From contig NZ_CP030033.1 in NCBI RefSeq assembly GCF_003611035.1, positions 3,224,001-3,288,000 of the forward strand: DNA of 64,000 bases, read 5' to 3'. This document shows, piece after piece, positions 25,861-32,871 of this stretch. A program made the translations under genes and the position numbers. Position 1 is the stretch's first letter, and each line of letters opens with the position of its first letter. This DNA is from Cryobacterium soli. GTDB taxonomy: Bacteria > Actinomycetota > Actinomycetes > Actinomycetales > Microbacteriaceae. The notes beneath the pieces were generated by a model, which was not told where the DNA came from, did no database searches, and saw nothing but the letters and a program-made list of their open reading frames with translations.

Positions 25861-27297
25861 CTACTCGAGGACAGTCGTGGTGGTCAGACGGCCCCGGGCA
25901 CCGTGGCCGGGGCGGCCACGGGTGACCAGGAACCGCGTGAACGCCGCCTCGTCGGCAAGGTCGACGACTCTCGAAACGCCCCCAGGGTGGTCCGGGGCCG
26001 AGTGGTCCGGGGCTGAGCGTTCCGGGGCTGAGAACGGCCACTCTCCGGTCCTGGCGGTACCTGCCGGGCGGTGCAGTACCCGGCTGAACACGCCGACGTA
26101 CTCCTTCGCCTGGGCTTGCCAGTCAAGGACCTGTTCGGCGCGGGCCCGTGCGGCTCGTCCGAGCGCCGCCCGTTTGACGGGGTCGTCAAGAAGGCTCTCG
26201 ACCTCGTCCGCGAACGCACCGATGTCCCCTGAGGGCACATACACGGCGGCGTCGCCACCGGACTGTCTCGTTTCCGTCAGGTCGAACGACACCGAGGGCA
26301 ACGCGAACGCCATGTACTCCATGGTCTTGTTCATGGTGGACAGATCGTTGAGCGGGGTGTTCAGGTCCGGTCCGAGGCCGATGTCGGCAGCGCTGAGGTA
26401 TTCGGCGATGGTCTCGGGACCGACCCGTCCCGTGAACGTCACGTAGGGGTCGAGGCCGGCGGCGGTGCACTGTTCGCGCAGGCTCTCAAGGCAGTCCCCG
26501 AAACCCATGATCACGGCACGAAGGTCCAAGCGGCCCCTGACATTCACCAGTTCGTGCACGAGGGTGAGAACCTGGTCGACACCGTCTTGCGGGCCCATGA
26601 TGCCCAGGTAGACCAGCACCGGCCCGGCATGCCGCCGGATGTCGGACGCCGGGTAGACCGGACGCATCGACCGGGTGTCCGGCCCGCTGCGAACCACGGT
26701 GACCGCGTCGGGCCGCATCCCGCCACGACGCACGGCGATCGCGCGGTAGGAAGCGTTCGTCGAGATGACGTGGTCGGCCGTCCTGAAGGTTCGTCGCTCC
26801 AACCAGAGGAGGGCCCGGAGCTGCGCGCGAGCCACCATGGACGACGGCCGGCCGAATCGGGAGAGATAGAGTTCGGGGTTCAGGTCATGGTGGTCGAAGA
26901 CGAACGAGACACCGCGTCGCTTCCACAGCCGGGCGAGGGCCCAGAAGGTGTCCGGCGGGTTGCAGGCCTGGATGACGTCGAATCCGCGCTCCCGCCGGAC
27001 CCGGATGGACAGCAGTGCAGTGCGCACCCAGCAGTAGGCGAATTCGAGCGCGAAACCGACGGCGCCGGTAGCGGCAGGCGGCGGAAGGTACTTGTAGATG
27101 GCGATCCCGTCGATGGTTTGCCTGGCCGGGTCGTGCGGTCCCTTCGGACAGATCACGGACACCGTGTAGCCCTGCGCGGCGAGGGCCTGGCACTCCAGCC
27201 ACACCCTTCGATCGAGGGGCACCGGCAGGTTTTGGACGATGATCAGGACACTCGGTCGCAGCCGTTGCGTCCGAGGGCTCGCAGGTGCGTGGCTCAT
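25861..27297 (-). CDS. Glycosyltransferase family 4 protein with tandem-repeat tail
   Basis: A 478-residue GT-B enzyme. VLIIVQNLPVPLDRRVWLECQALAAQGYTVSVICPKG starts the acceptor domain; VLVYLGIMGPQDGVDQVL and MGFGDCLESL lie in the donor domain. SADIGLGPDLNTPLNDLSTMNKTMEYMAFALPSVSFD is the substrate-binding block, with MNKTMEYM replacing the usual E-x7-E region as in WbuB-like and similar GT4 proteins. Residues about 420-437 contain a five-residue repeat (SAPER/SAPDH/SAPDH), and the tail beyond is unlike other GT4 proteins. The ATG overlaps the stop of the acyltransferase upstream (ATGA). Confidence 0.84.
   Translation of the reverse strand: MSHAPASPRTQRLRPSVLIIVQNLPVPLDRRVWLECQALAAQGYTVSVICPKGPHDPARQTIDGIAIYKYLPPPAATGAVGFALEFAYCWVRTALLSIRVRRERGFDVIQACNPPDTFWALARLWKRRGVSFVFDHHDLNPELYLSRFGRPSSMVARAQLRALLWLERRTFRTADHVISTNASYRAIAVRRGGMRPDAVTVVRSGPDTRSMRPVYPASDIRRHAGPVLVYLGIMGPQDGVDQVLTLVHELVNVRGRLDLRAVIMGFGDCLESLREQCTAAGLDPYVTFTGRVGPETIAEYLSAADIGLGPDLNTPLNDLSTMNKTMEYMAFALPSVSFDLTETRQSGGDAAVYVPSGDIGAFADEVESLLDDPVKRAALGRAARARAEQVLDWQAQAKEYVGVFSRVLHRPAGTARTGEWPFSAPERSAPDHSAPDHPGGVSRVVDLADEAAFTRFLVTRGRPGHGARGRLTTTTVLE
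25987..26031 (-). repeat. Three 15-bp tandem repeats inside the GT4 gene
   Basis: Units at 25987-26001, 26002-26016 and 26017-26031 differ by one or a few bases (plus-strand unit GTGGTCCGGGGCTGA). Being a multiple of three, they add five residues per copy without breaking the frame. The array may vary in copy number between strains. Confidence 0.85.
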
Positions 27298-27878
27298 AGG
27301 AGCGTCAATTTCCCTTCGTGTTCGCGGTACCGTTCCCCGGTCACGGGGCAGGTGTAGGTGTCAGGGCCGTTCGCTTCCAGCGGCACGCCGCTGCGGCCGA
27401 CCCAACCCACCCGCCTGGCCGGTACACCGACCATGAGGGCGAAGTCGGGCACGTCCCTGGTGACGACGGCTCCGGCAGCGATGGTCGCCCAGCGGCCGAT
27501 GGTGAGGGGGGCTATGCAGACGGCCCTGGCGCCGACGGACGCGCCGCTGCGAACGGTCACACCGACCAACACCCAGTCCTCGGCCGACTTCCGCACACCG
27601 GCGACCGTCACCGCCCTCGGGAACTGGTCGTTCGTGAGCACCGCGGCCGGCCCGATGAAGACTCCGTCCTCGAGCAGGGCGGGCTCGTAGACGAGCGCGA
27701 AGTTCTGCACCTTGCAGTTCTTGCCCAGGATGACGCCCGGCCCGATGTAGGAACCGCGGCCGAGAATGCAGCCGGGCCCGACCCTGGCGTACTCCCGCAC
27801 CTGGCTCAGGTGCCAGACCATGCTCCCCGGGCCGATCTCGGCCGTCGGATCGATATCGGCGGTGGCCGAGACCGCCAT
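27294..27878 (-). CDS. Hexapeptide N-acyltransferase (WlbB/WbpD-like)
   Basis: A 194-residue left-handed beta-helix acyltransferase. Residues 8-150 show hexapeptide repeats (IDPTAEIGPGSMVWHLSQVREYARVGPGC...), and NDQFPRAVT with the later CIAPLTIGRWATIAAGAVVTRDVPDFALMVGVPAR matches the WlbB/WbpD group, which acetylates the 3-amino group of UDP-2-acetamido-3-amino-2,3-dideoxy-glucuronate. With the dehydrogenase at 3421 and the DegT enzyme at 11278 it suggests such a diamino sugar, though the genes lie in different operons. The ATG at 27878 is first in the leftward operon, with GGGA upstream; an in-frame GTG at 27890 is possible. Its stop overlaps the GT4 start. Confidence 0.87.
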   Translation of the reverse strand: MAVSATADIDPTAEIGPGSMVWHLSQVREYARVGPGCILGRGSYIGPGVILGKNCKVQNFALVYEPALLEDGVFIGPAAVLTNDQFPRAVTVAGVRKSAEDWVLVGVTVRSGASVGARAVCIAPLTIGRWATIAAGAVVTRDVPDFALMVGVPARRVGWVGRSGVPLEANGPDTYTCPVTGERYREHEGKLTLL

Positions 27879-28229
27879 CAGCGTTCCCACTCGGCTGTGC
27901 CGGCACTGGGGAGGAATGATCGTCGACGGTATCGACCTGGCCAGCACATGCTCACGTGGACTCCTGCAATTCGGGTGTACAGGTATCGGGCGGTTCGAGG
28001 GAGGGCCGTGTGCCCCGAACGCGGGGTGACAAACCCTCACGTCTGTGTTCACGGTGACAGTAGCGTGGTGTCGGCCGACTGCGCTGTGACCCGTCCGGGG
28101 GTGCAGCGCGCTGCGCGGGCGGGGCGGCGAGCGCCGGTATTGCCCCTCGAATGCGGGCCGCCCCGGTTCCCCGACCTGGCTATGCTGCCTTCGCCGACGT
28201 ACCCATGAACCCTGAATCGAGGTCGATGC
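27879..28229. promoter_or_regulatory. Divergent intergenic region at the right edge of the EPS locus
   Basis: These 351 bases separate the leftward EPS operon from the rightward envelope cluster. I see no gene. TATGCT at 28181-28186 fits a rightward -10 hexamer, but no good -35 lies 16-19 bases before it. The promoter of the leftward EPS operon should also be here but could not be pinpointed. Confidence 0.4.
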
Positions 28230-28958
28230 GTGAGCACCAGGAGCAGGCGTCTGAGAGTGGCTGCCGGCGTCGGGGGAGTGGCTCTCCTGGCGGCCGCGGT
28301 GATCGGCATCGCCCTCGCCAACGCGGCGCCAAGCCTGACCGGGCCGAGTGGCGCCGCCCCTTCGGCGGTCGAAGCGCCGGACGCATCCGCCGCGCCGGGC
28401 GGATCGGAGGACGCCTCCGCCGTGCCGGGCGGACCGACGGACGGTGCCCTGCCCGTCATCCCCGGGACGCCGGAGGTGGAACCGCCGGGCGAACCCACCG
28501 CAGATCCGGCAGAGGACCCCGCCTCTGAACTCCCCCCGGCATCTGACGGAGACGATTCGCCTGCCGAGGGGCTGCCGGTGTCTCCGGCGCTGCGGTCGCT
28601 GATCAGCGGGCCTGCGCCCGCGACGGCGACGGCCGAGGGCGCTCTGGTCGACGGGTTCCCGGACGGCATCCCCATCGCAACCCGGTCTTCCGTGGCGACC
28701 TCCGATGTCTCGGTGGAGAAACAACGGGTGCGCGCCTCGCTGACGGCGACCACTCCGGAGGCGGGTGCAGCTGTGCTGGCCGAGTACGACACGGCCTTCG
28801 CAGCGTTCGGCTTCACGCCCTCCGACACGCCTGCCGGCGGCGGATCGACGGCCCGCGCCTACGGCCGCGGCGCTGAGTCGGTCACGGTCACCGTGACCCC
28901 GACCGCCACGGGAGGCAGCGGCTACACGGTCTTGGCGCTCCTCGTGGCCGCAGAATAG
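28230..28958 (+). CDS. Anchored Ala/Pro-rich protein of unknown function
   Basis: A 242-residue protein I do not recognise. The GTG at 28230, with GAGG about eight bases upstream, begins a basic N-terminus and one hydrophobic segment (about residues 10-31) that is either a signal peptide or a membrane anchor. A low-complexity stretch rich in Pro, Ala, Asp, Glu and Gly (about 35-115) follows, then a compact C-terminal domain (about 120-242) with alternating strands ending in VTVTVTPTATGGSGYTVLALLVAAE. This looks like an envelope protein held away from the membrane by a disordered linker. It is 11 bases from the MFS gene, so the two are probably in one operon. Confidence 0.7.
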   Translation: MSTRSRRLRVAAGVGGVALLAAAVIGIALANAAPSLTGPSGAAPSAVEAPDASAAPGGSEDASAVPGGPTDGALPVIPGTPEVEPPGEPTADPAEDPASELPPASDGDDSPAEGLPVSPALRSLISGPAPATATAEGALVDGFPDGIPIATRSSVATSDVSVEKQRVRASLTATTPEAGAAVLAEYDTAFAAFGFTPSDTPAGGGSTARAYGRGAESVTVTVTPTATGGSGYTVLALLVAAE

Positions 28959-28969
28959 GTCTCCGGCCG

Positions 28970-30250
28970 GTGTACATCTCTTTCGCCGATCGCGCCGCCC
29001 GTAAGAATGAACCGGCACGCCGGGGGCCAGACGCCCGGAAGGTGTCCGCGGTGGTGGTCAGTCTCGGCGTCGTCAGCCTGCTGACCGATGTCTCCTCCGA
29101 ATCCGTCGCCGCGATCCTGCCGCTCTATCTCACCGGTGTGCTGGGCCTGTCGACCATCGCCTACGGCTTCATCGACGGAATCTACCAGGGCATCAGCGCC
29201 ATCGTGCGGATCGGCGGCGGCTGGCTGTCCGATCGCACCGACCGGCCCAAGTGGGTTGCGTTCGCCGGTTACGGTATTTCTGCCCTCGCGAGGGTCTGGC
29301 TGCTGGTCGCCAGCGGATTCGCGGCAGTGGTCGGCGTCGTGGCCGTCGACCGACTGGGCAAGGGCATCCGCACAGCGCCGAGGGATGCCATGATCACCGC
29401 AGCGTCCGATCCGGCGATCCTCGGCCGGTCGTTCGGCGTGCACCGGATGCTGGACACCGTCGGCGCGGCGACCGGGCCGTTGTTGGCCTTCCTGATCCTG
29501 CTGCTCATCCCGAATGGCTACGGAACGGTGTTCGCCCTGTCTGCGGCATGTGCACTGCTCGGACTGCTTGTCCTCGGGGTGCTCGTGCCGAACCGGATCC
29601 GTCGCCCACAGCCGGCGGGTGGGGTGGCGGGAACCGCTGAGCGCACGCCGGCCCGCCCACCGTTCCGCTGGCGGAACCTCACCGATCCACGACTCCGTCG
29701 GGTCCTGGTCGTCGCCGGCCTGTTCGGGGTCTGCACCGTGGGTGACGGGTTCATCTACCTGGTGCTGCAGGACAACACCGATTTCGCCGCGGCCTGGTTT
29801 CCGCTCCTCTACGTGGGAACCAACGCTGTCTTCCTGGCCCTGGCAGTTCCGTTGGGCCGGCTCGCCGACCGTTACGGCCGGGCCAGGGTCTTCGTGATCG
29901 GGCACGGCGCCCTGCTCGCCGCCTACCTCTGCGCTCTGGCCCCGCTGGCGGGCGTGCCGCAGACGCTCGTGTGCCTGATATTCCTGGGAGCGTTCTATGC
30001 CGCCACCGACGGAGTGTTGGCCGCCCTGGCCGCCAGTGTGGCTCCGCCCGGCGGCACGGCCAGTGGCCTCGCCGCCGCCCAGACTGTCGTTGCGCTCGCA
30101 CGCTTCCTGGCCTCGACGGTCTTCGGAGTGCTCTGGTTCGCCGTCGGCCCGGCTCTGGCTCTCGCTGTCTTCTCCCTCGCCATCGGCCTGGTCATCCCCG
30201 TGGCCATGTACCTGCTCCGCGGGTCGGCGGGGCAGCGGACCCGCGTATGA
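28970..30250 (+). CDS. MFS transporter
   Basis: A 426-residue membrane protein with about 12 predicted helices. The loop GGWLSDRTDRPKW (after the second or third helix) is the MFS motif A (G-x-L-x-D-R-x-x-R), and DRLGKGIRTAPRDAMI resembles the conserved segment of the MFS group that includes YajR-like and other uncharacterised permeases. A second, weaker motif A (GRLADRYGRARV) opens the C-terminal half. GTG at 28970 is the first usable start; no strong ribosome-binding sequence is seen, so coupling to the gene upstream is likely. Its stop overlaps the next start by four bases. Substrate is unknown; efflux is a guess. Confidence 0.85.
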   Translation: MYISFADRAARKNEPARRGPDARKVSAVVVSLGVVSLLTDVSSESVAAILPLYLTGVLGLSTIAYGFIDGIYQGISAIVRIGGGWLSDRTDRPKWVAFAGYGISALARVWLLVASGFAAVVGVVAVDRLGKGIRTAPRDAMITAASDPAILGRSFGVHRMLDTVGAATGPLLAFLILLLIPNGYGTVFALSAACALLGLLVLGVLVPNRIRRPQPAGGVAGTAERTPARPPFRWRNLTDPRLRRVLVVAGLFGVCTVGDGFIYLVLQDNTDFAAAWFPLLYVGTNAVFLALAVPLGRLADRYGRARVFVIGHGALLAAYLCALAPLAGVPQTLVCLIFLGAFYAATDGVLAALAASVAPPGGTASGLAAAQTVVALARFLASTVFGVLWFAVGPALALAVFSLAIGLVIPVAMYLLRGSAGQRTRV

Positions 30251-31266
30251 GGGTCCAGCGGCTGGTGGTCGCGCTGGCTGCCGTGGTCCTGCTCGGCGGC
30301 GCCGCGGCCTACGGGGCGACGCAGTACGCCGTGTCCCAGGCCGGACGCGCCGCGCCGAGCTCGGTGGACACCGCGGCGTTCGAACCCGGCGATGACTCCC
30401 CCCGCATCGTTTTCCGCAACACGGCCTCGGGCCAGGGCTATGGCTTCGTCGCCTCCGTGCCGCTGGACGACCCAGGCTCGGTGCGGTCGGTGAGCCCGGT
30501 GGCCTGCGACCGGGTTGACGCGACGGCCGGGGCGGAACTCTGCCTGAGTATCGACCGCGGCGTGGTCACCACCTTCACCGCCACGCTGATGGACGATTCC
30601 TGGCAGCCGGTGCGCTCGTGGCCGCTGCCCGGCGTGCCCAGTCGCACCCGTTTCTCGCCGGACGGGACGGAGGTGGCCTTCAGCGCCTTCATCACCGGGG
30701 AATCGTACGCGACCGTCGGCTTCTCGATCGCCACCAGAATCGCGGCCGTCGACGGGGCAGGCGTCGACGACCCGGTGGACCTCGAAGACTTCGCCCTGAC
30801 GGTGGACGGCCAACCGGTGCTGGGCGCAGACCGGAATTTCTGGGGCGTCAGCTTCGTGCCGGACGAGGAAGCGTTCTATGCCACGGCGGCTTCAGGCGGA
30901 CGCACCTGGCTGGTGCGGGGAGACCTGGACACCCGCACCCTGGTGGCCGTGCGGGACAACGCGGAATGTCCCTCCGTGTCGCCGGACGGTCGCCGAGTGG
31001 CCTACAAGACCCGGCCGGCGGGCACGGCAGACGGGTTCTGGGCCATAGCGGTGCTCGATCTGGCGACCGGGGTACAGACGATGCTGCCGGAAACGCGCAG
31101 CGTCGACGACCAGGTGGAGTGGCTGGACGACTCCACCTTGCTCTACGGTCTTCCCCGGGCGGATGCGCCGGGGGACAGCGACGTCTGGTCTGTCGCCGTG
31201 AGCGGAGCGGGCGCGCCGGAGCTGCTCATCGAACACGCTTGGTCGCCCGCCGTCGTGCGTCCCTGA
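30247..31266 (+). CDS. Anchored TolB-like beta-propeller protein
   Basis: A 339-residue protein with an N-terminal hydrophobic signal/anchor (about residues 6-25) and an extracytoplasmic domain. It contains PD40/TolB-type repeats, for example SRTRFSPDGTEVAFSAF, CPSVSPDGRRVAYKT and VDDQVEWLDDSTLLYGL. Such repeats form beta-propellers used for protein or ligand binding. The ATG overlaps the MFS stop (ATGA), so it is co-expressed with the transporter. It might act as an accessory protein of the transporter or as a sensor; no enzymatic motif is visible. It ends 17 bases before the convergent transglutaminase gene, with no obvious terminator between them. Confidence 0.75.
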   Translation: MRVQRLVVALAAVVLLGGAAAYGATQYAVSQAGRAAPSSVDTAAFEPGDDSPRIVFRNTASGQGYGFVASVPLDDPGSVRSVSPVACDRVDATAGAELCLSIDRGVVTTFTATLMDDSWQPVRSWPLPGVPSRTRFSPDGTEVAFSAFITGESYATVGFSIATRIAAVDGAGVDDPVDLEDFALTVDGQPVLGADRNFWGVSFVPDEEAFYATAASGGRTWLVRGDLDTRTLVAVRDNAECPSVSPDGRRVAYKTRPAGTADGFWAIAVLDLATGVQTMLPETRSVDDQVEWLDDSTLLYGLPRADAPGDSDVWSVAVSGAGAPELLIEHAWSPAVVRP

Positions 31267-31283
31267 TCGCCAGGGATGCGCAT

Positions 31284-32075
31284 TCAGGTCAACCGCGCCA
31301 ACTTGGTGACATCGTCGCGGGGCAACGTGTCGGCGACGGCCGTGACGGTGAGCGCGTTCAGAAGCACCGCGGCGCCCGCGGACGAGAGGAACGCCGTGTC
31401 GGCGGCGTCCCGGCCTGTGGCGATCCGCATGAGTGACTGCCGGGGGGCCAGACCCGTCGCATCCACGACCTGCCAGGCGCCGTCGACGTAGGCCTCGGCC
31501 ACGGCATGGAAGTCCATCGGCGACAGCCCGGGGGCGTACACCGAGACGAGGCGGGCGGGCACGTCGTGGGCGCGCAGGAACGCGATGACGAGGTGCGCGT
31601 AGTCCCGACAGACCCCCTGGCGGGCCAGCAGGGTTCGCACCGCGCCATCCGTGGGCAGGCTGGCGCCGGGAACGTAACTCAGGTGCCTGCCCACCCAGGA
31701 CGTGACGGCGTTCAGCAGCGCGATGCCGGTGAGCCCGCGGAACTCGGCCTGGGCGGTCGGCCACAGATGGTCGGACTCGCAATACCGGCTCGGCCGCAGA
31801 TAGCGCACGATGTCGATGTCGCTCACCTCGGCCGCCGCAGACTCACCGCTCACCTCGACGGTGTAGTCGATGTCGATGCGCCCGGCCTGCACCGAGACCA
31901 GTTGCAAGCGGGTGCCGTGCTGGTCGAGGACTTCCCGCCAGGTCAACGGCGTGCCGTCCTGAACGATCGTGAGTAGCTCGGTGGCGCTCGCATCCGCGGC
32001 GACGGCGACGGACAGGACCAGCTCGGCAGGCCCCATGGCCGCAAGCTCGAGATGTGCGGAGGCAGAGCGTGTCAT
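31284..32075 (-). CDS. Transglutaminase-like (papain-fold) protein
   Basis: A 263-residue protein with an N-terminal beta-rich domain (about 1-95) and a transglutaminase-core domain. The catalytic triad is Cys156 (GVCRDYAHL), His190 (MDFHAVAEAYVDG) and Asp205 (WQVVDATG). These cytoplasmic proteins are common in actinobacteria; some act as peptidases or amidases, but the substrate is not known. No signal peptide is present. The ATG at 32075 is chosen because MTRSASAHLEL starts the conserved domain; an in-frame ATG at 32117 would add 14 residues. It stands alone, convergent with the TolB-like gene. Confidence 0.82.
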   Translation of the reverse strand: MTRSASAHLELAAMGPAELVLSVAVAADASATELLTIVQDGTPLTWREVLDQHGTRLQLVSVQAGRIDIDYTVEVSGESAAAEVSDIDIVRYLRPSRYCESDHLWPTAQAEFRGLTGIALLNAVTSWVGRHLSYVPGASLPTDGAVRTLLARQGVCRDYAHLVIAFLRAHDVPARLVSVYAPGLSPMDFHAVAEAYVDGAWQVVDATGLAPRQSLMRIATGRDAADTAFLSSAGAAVLLNALTVTAVADTLPRDDVTKLARLT

Positions 32076-32161
32076 GCCCACATGCTCGCATACATCCGCG
32101 ACCTGCGAGAAAAGCACTGGATTCGGCCCGCTTCGGGGACCTTCTCACGGTTCGCGGGCAC

Positions 32162-32198
32162 AAAAAAGGCCACCTGCGGTAGAAGCCCGCAGATGGCC
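32162..32198 (-). terminator. Rho-independent terminator of the tRNA operon
   Basis: On the minus strand a 12-bp stem (GGCCATCTGCGG with CCGCAGGTGGCC, one T-G pair) with a 7-base loop is followed by six Ts. It begins four bases after the 3' end of tRNA-Phe, as expected for the end of the operon. Confidence 0.92.
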
Positions 32199-32201
32199 AA
32201 G

Positions 32202-32274
32202 TGGCCCCGACCGGCGTCGATCCGGTGACCTTTCGATTTTCAGTCGAACGCTCTACCAACTGAGCTACAGGGCC
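32202..32274 (-). tRNA. tRNA-Phe (anticodon GAA)
   Basis: The minus strand folds as a 73-base cloverleaf: acceptor GGCCCTG/CGGGGCC with discriminator A, D-arm AGCTCAGTTGGTAGAGC, anticodon stem TTCGA/TCGAA around CTGAAAA (anticodon GAA) and a T-arm with GATCGACGCC. CCA is not encoded. It is the last gene of a three-tRNA operon. Confidence 0.95.
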
Positions 32275-32310
32275 AGAAGACGGCTACGTGAGCGCCTTCT
32301 GTAAGGAGAA

Positions 32311-32334
32311 AAGCCCCTTCTTTCGAAAGGGCTT
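32311..32334 (-). other. Hairpin between tRNA-Asp and tRNA-Phe
   Basis: Arms 32311-32320 and 32325-32334 pair over ten bases with one mismatch around a four-base loop; on the minus strand the stem is followed by TTC. It may be a partial terminator or a processing signal that separates tRNA-Asp from tRNA-Phe. Confidence 0.55.
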
Positions 32335-32341
32335 GTCGCCT

Positions 32342-32418
32342 TGGCGACCCTGACCGGACTTGAACCGGCGACCTCCGCCGTGACAGGGCGGCGCGCTAAC
32401 CAACTGCGCTACAGGGCC
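32342..32418 (-). tRNA. tRNA-Asp (anticodon GTC)
   Basis: The minus strand gives a cloverleaf with acceptor GGCCCTG/CAGGGTC (one G-T pair), discriminator G followed by an encoded CCA, anticodon stem CCGCC/GGCGG around CTGTCAC (anticodon GTC) and a GGTTCAAGTCC T-arm. It is the middle gene of the tRNA operon. Confidence 0.95.
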
Positions 32419-32485
32419 AAACTTTGATGCTGTCGTGCTTTCGTGCTGTCTAACTTTTCGTGCCGAGTACAACCTACAGTATGCG

Positions 32486-32558
32486 TAGCCCCAACGGGAT
32501 TCGAACCCGTGTTAACGCCGTGAAAGGGCGCCGTCCTAGGCCGCTAAACGATGGGGCC
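32486..32558 (-). tRNA. tRNA-Glu (anticodon TTC)
   Basis: The minus strand folds with acceptor GGCCCCA/TGGGGCT, discriminator A, anticodon loop CTTTCAC (anticodon TTC) on a five-pair stem with one G-T, and T-arm GGGTTCGAATCCC. CCA is not encoded. It is first in the Glu-Asp-Phe operon, an order common in actinobacteria. Confidence 0.95.
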
Positions 32559-32592
32559 GAACTTCCCGGAAGCTGATGACTTCCGACGCATA

Positions 32593-32622
32593 ACTATAAG
32601 GTGAGATGCGGCCAGAGTTCAA
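32593..32622 (-). promoter_or_regulatory. Sigma-70-type promoter of the tRNA operon
   Basis: Read on the minus strand, TTGAAC (32622-32617) and TATAGT (32598-32593) are separated by 18 bases and match the housekeeping -35 and -10 hexamers. tRNA-Glu starts 34 bases after the -10, which suits a short leader removed by RNase P. Confidence 0.75.
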
Positions 32623-32824
32623 ATCGGCCGAATCCGCCGGGGCCGTCCCGACCTTGAACCTGCCCGTTTGCCGCGGAATTCCGGGCCTCGACGCACGTCC
32701 TACCGAGATGACCTTCGGCGTGTCGCATTCACCGCGCCCGCGAATGGTCGGCGATTCCGGCACCCGGCAGGTTAAGTTTTTTAGTGGACCCGGCCGTTCA
32801 GGCTGGTTTGTTATTGTGACGAGT

Positions 32825-32850
32825 GTTGTCACAGTGACGGATGTGACAAC
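32825..32850 (+). promoter_or_regulatory. Inverted repeat GTTGTCAC-N10-GTGACAAC before the M23 hydrolase gene
   Basis: Exact 8-base arms at 32825-32832 and 32843-32850 flank a 10-base spacer, ending 21 bases before the start codon. The rest of the interval from 32623 holds no supportable gene. The element could be a dimeric repressor site or an mRNA leader stem that affects translation; nothing in the window names the regulator. Confidence 0.55.
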
Positions 32851-32871
32851 AAAAAGCCCGATCGGGGAGTT

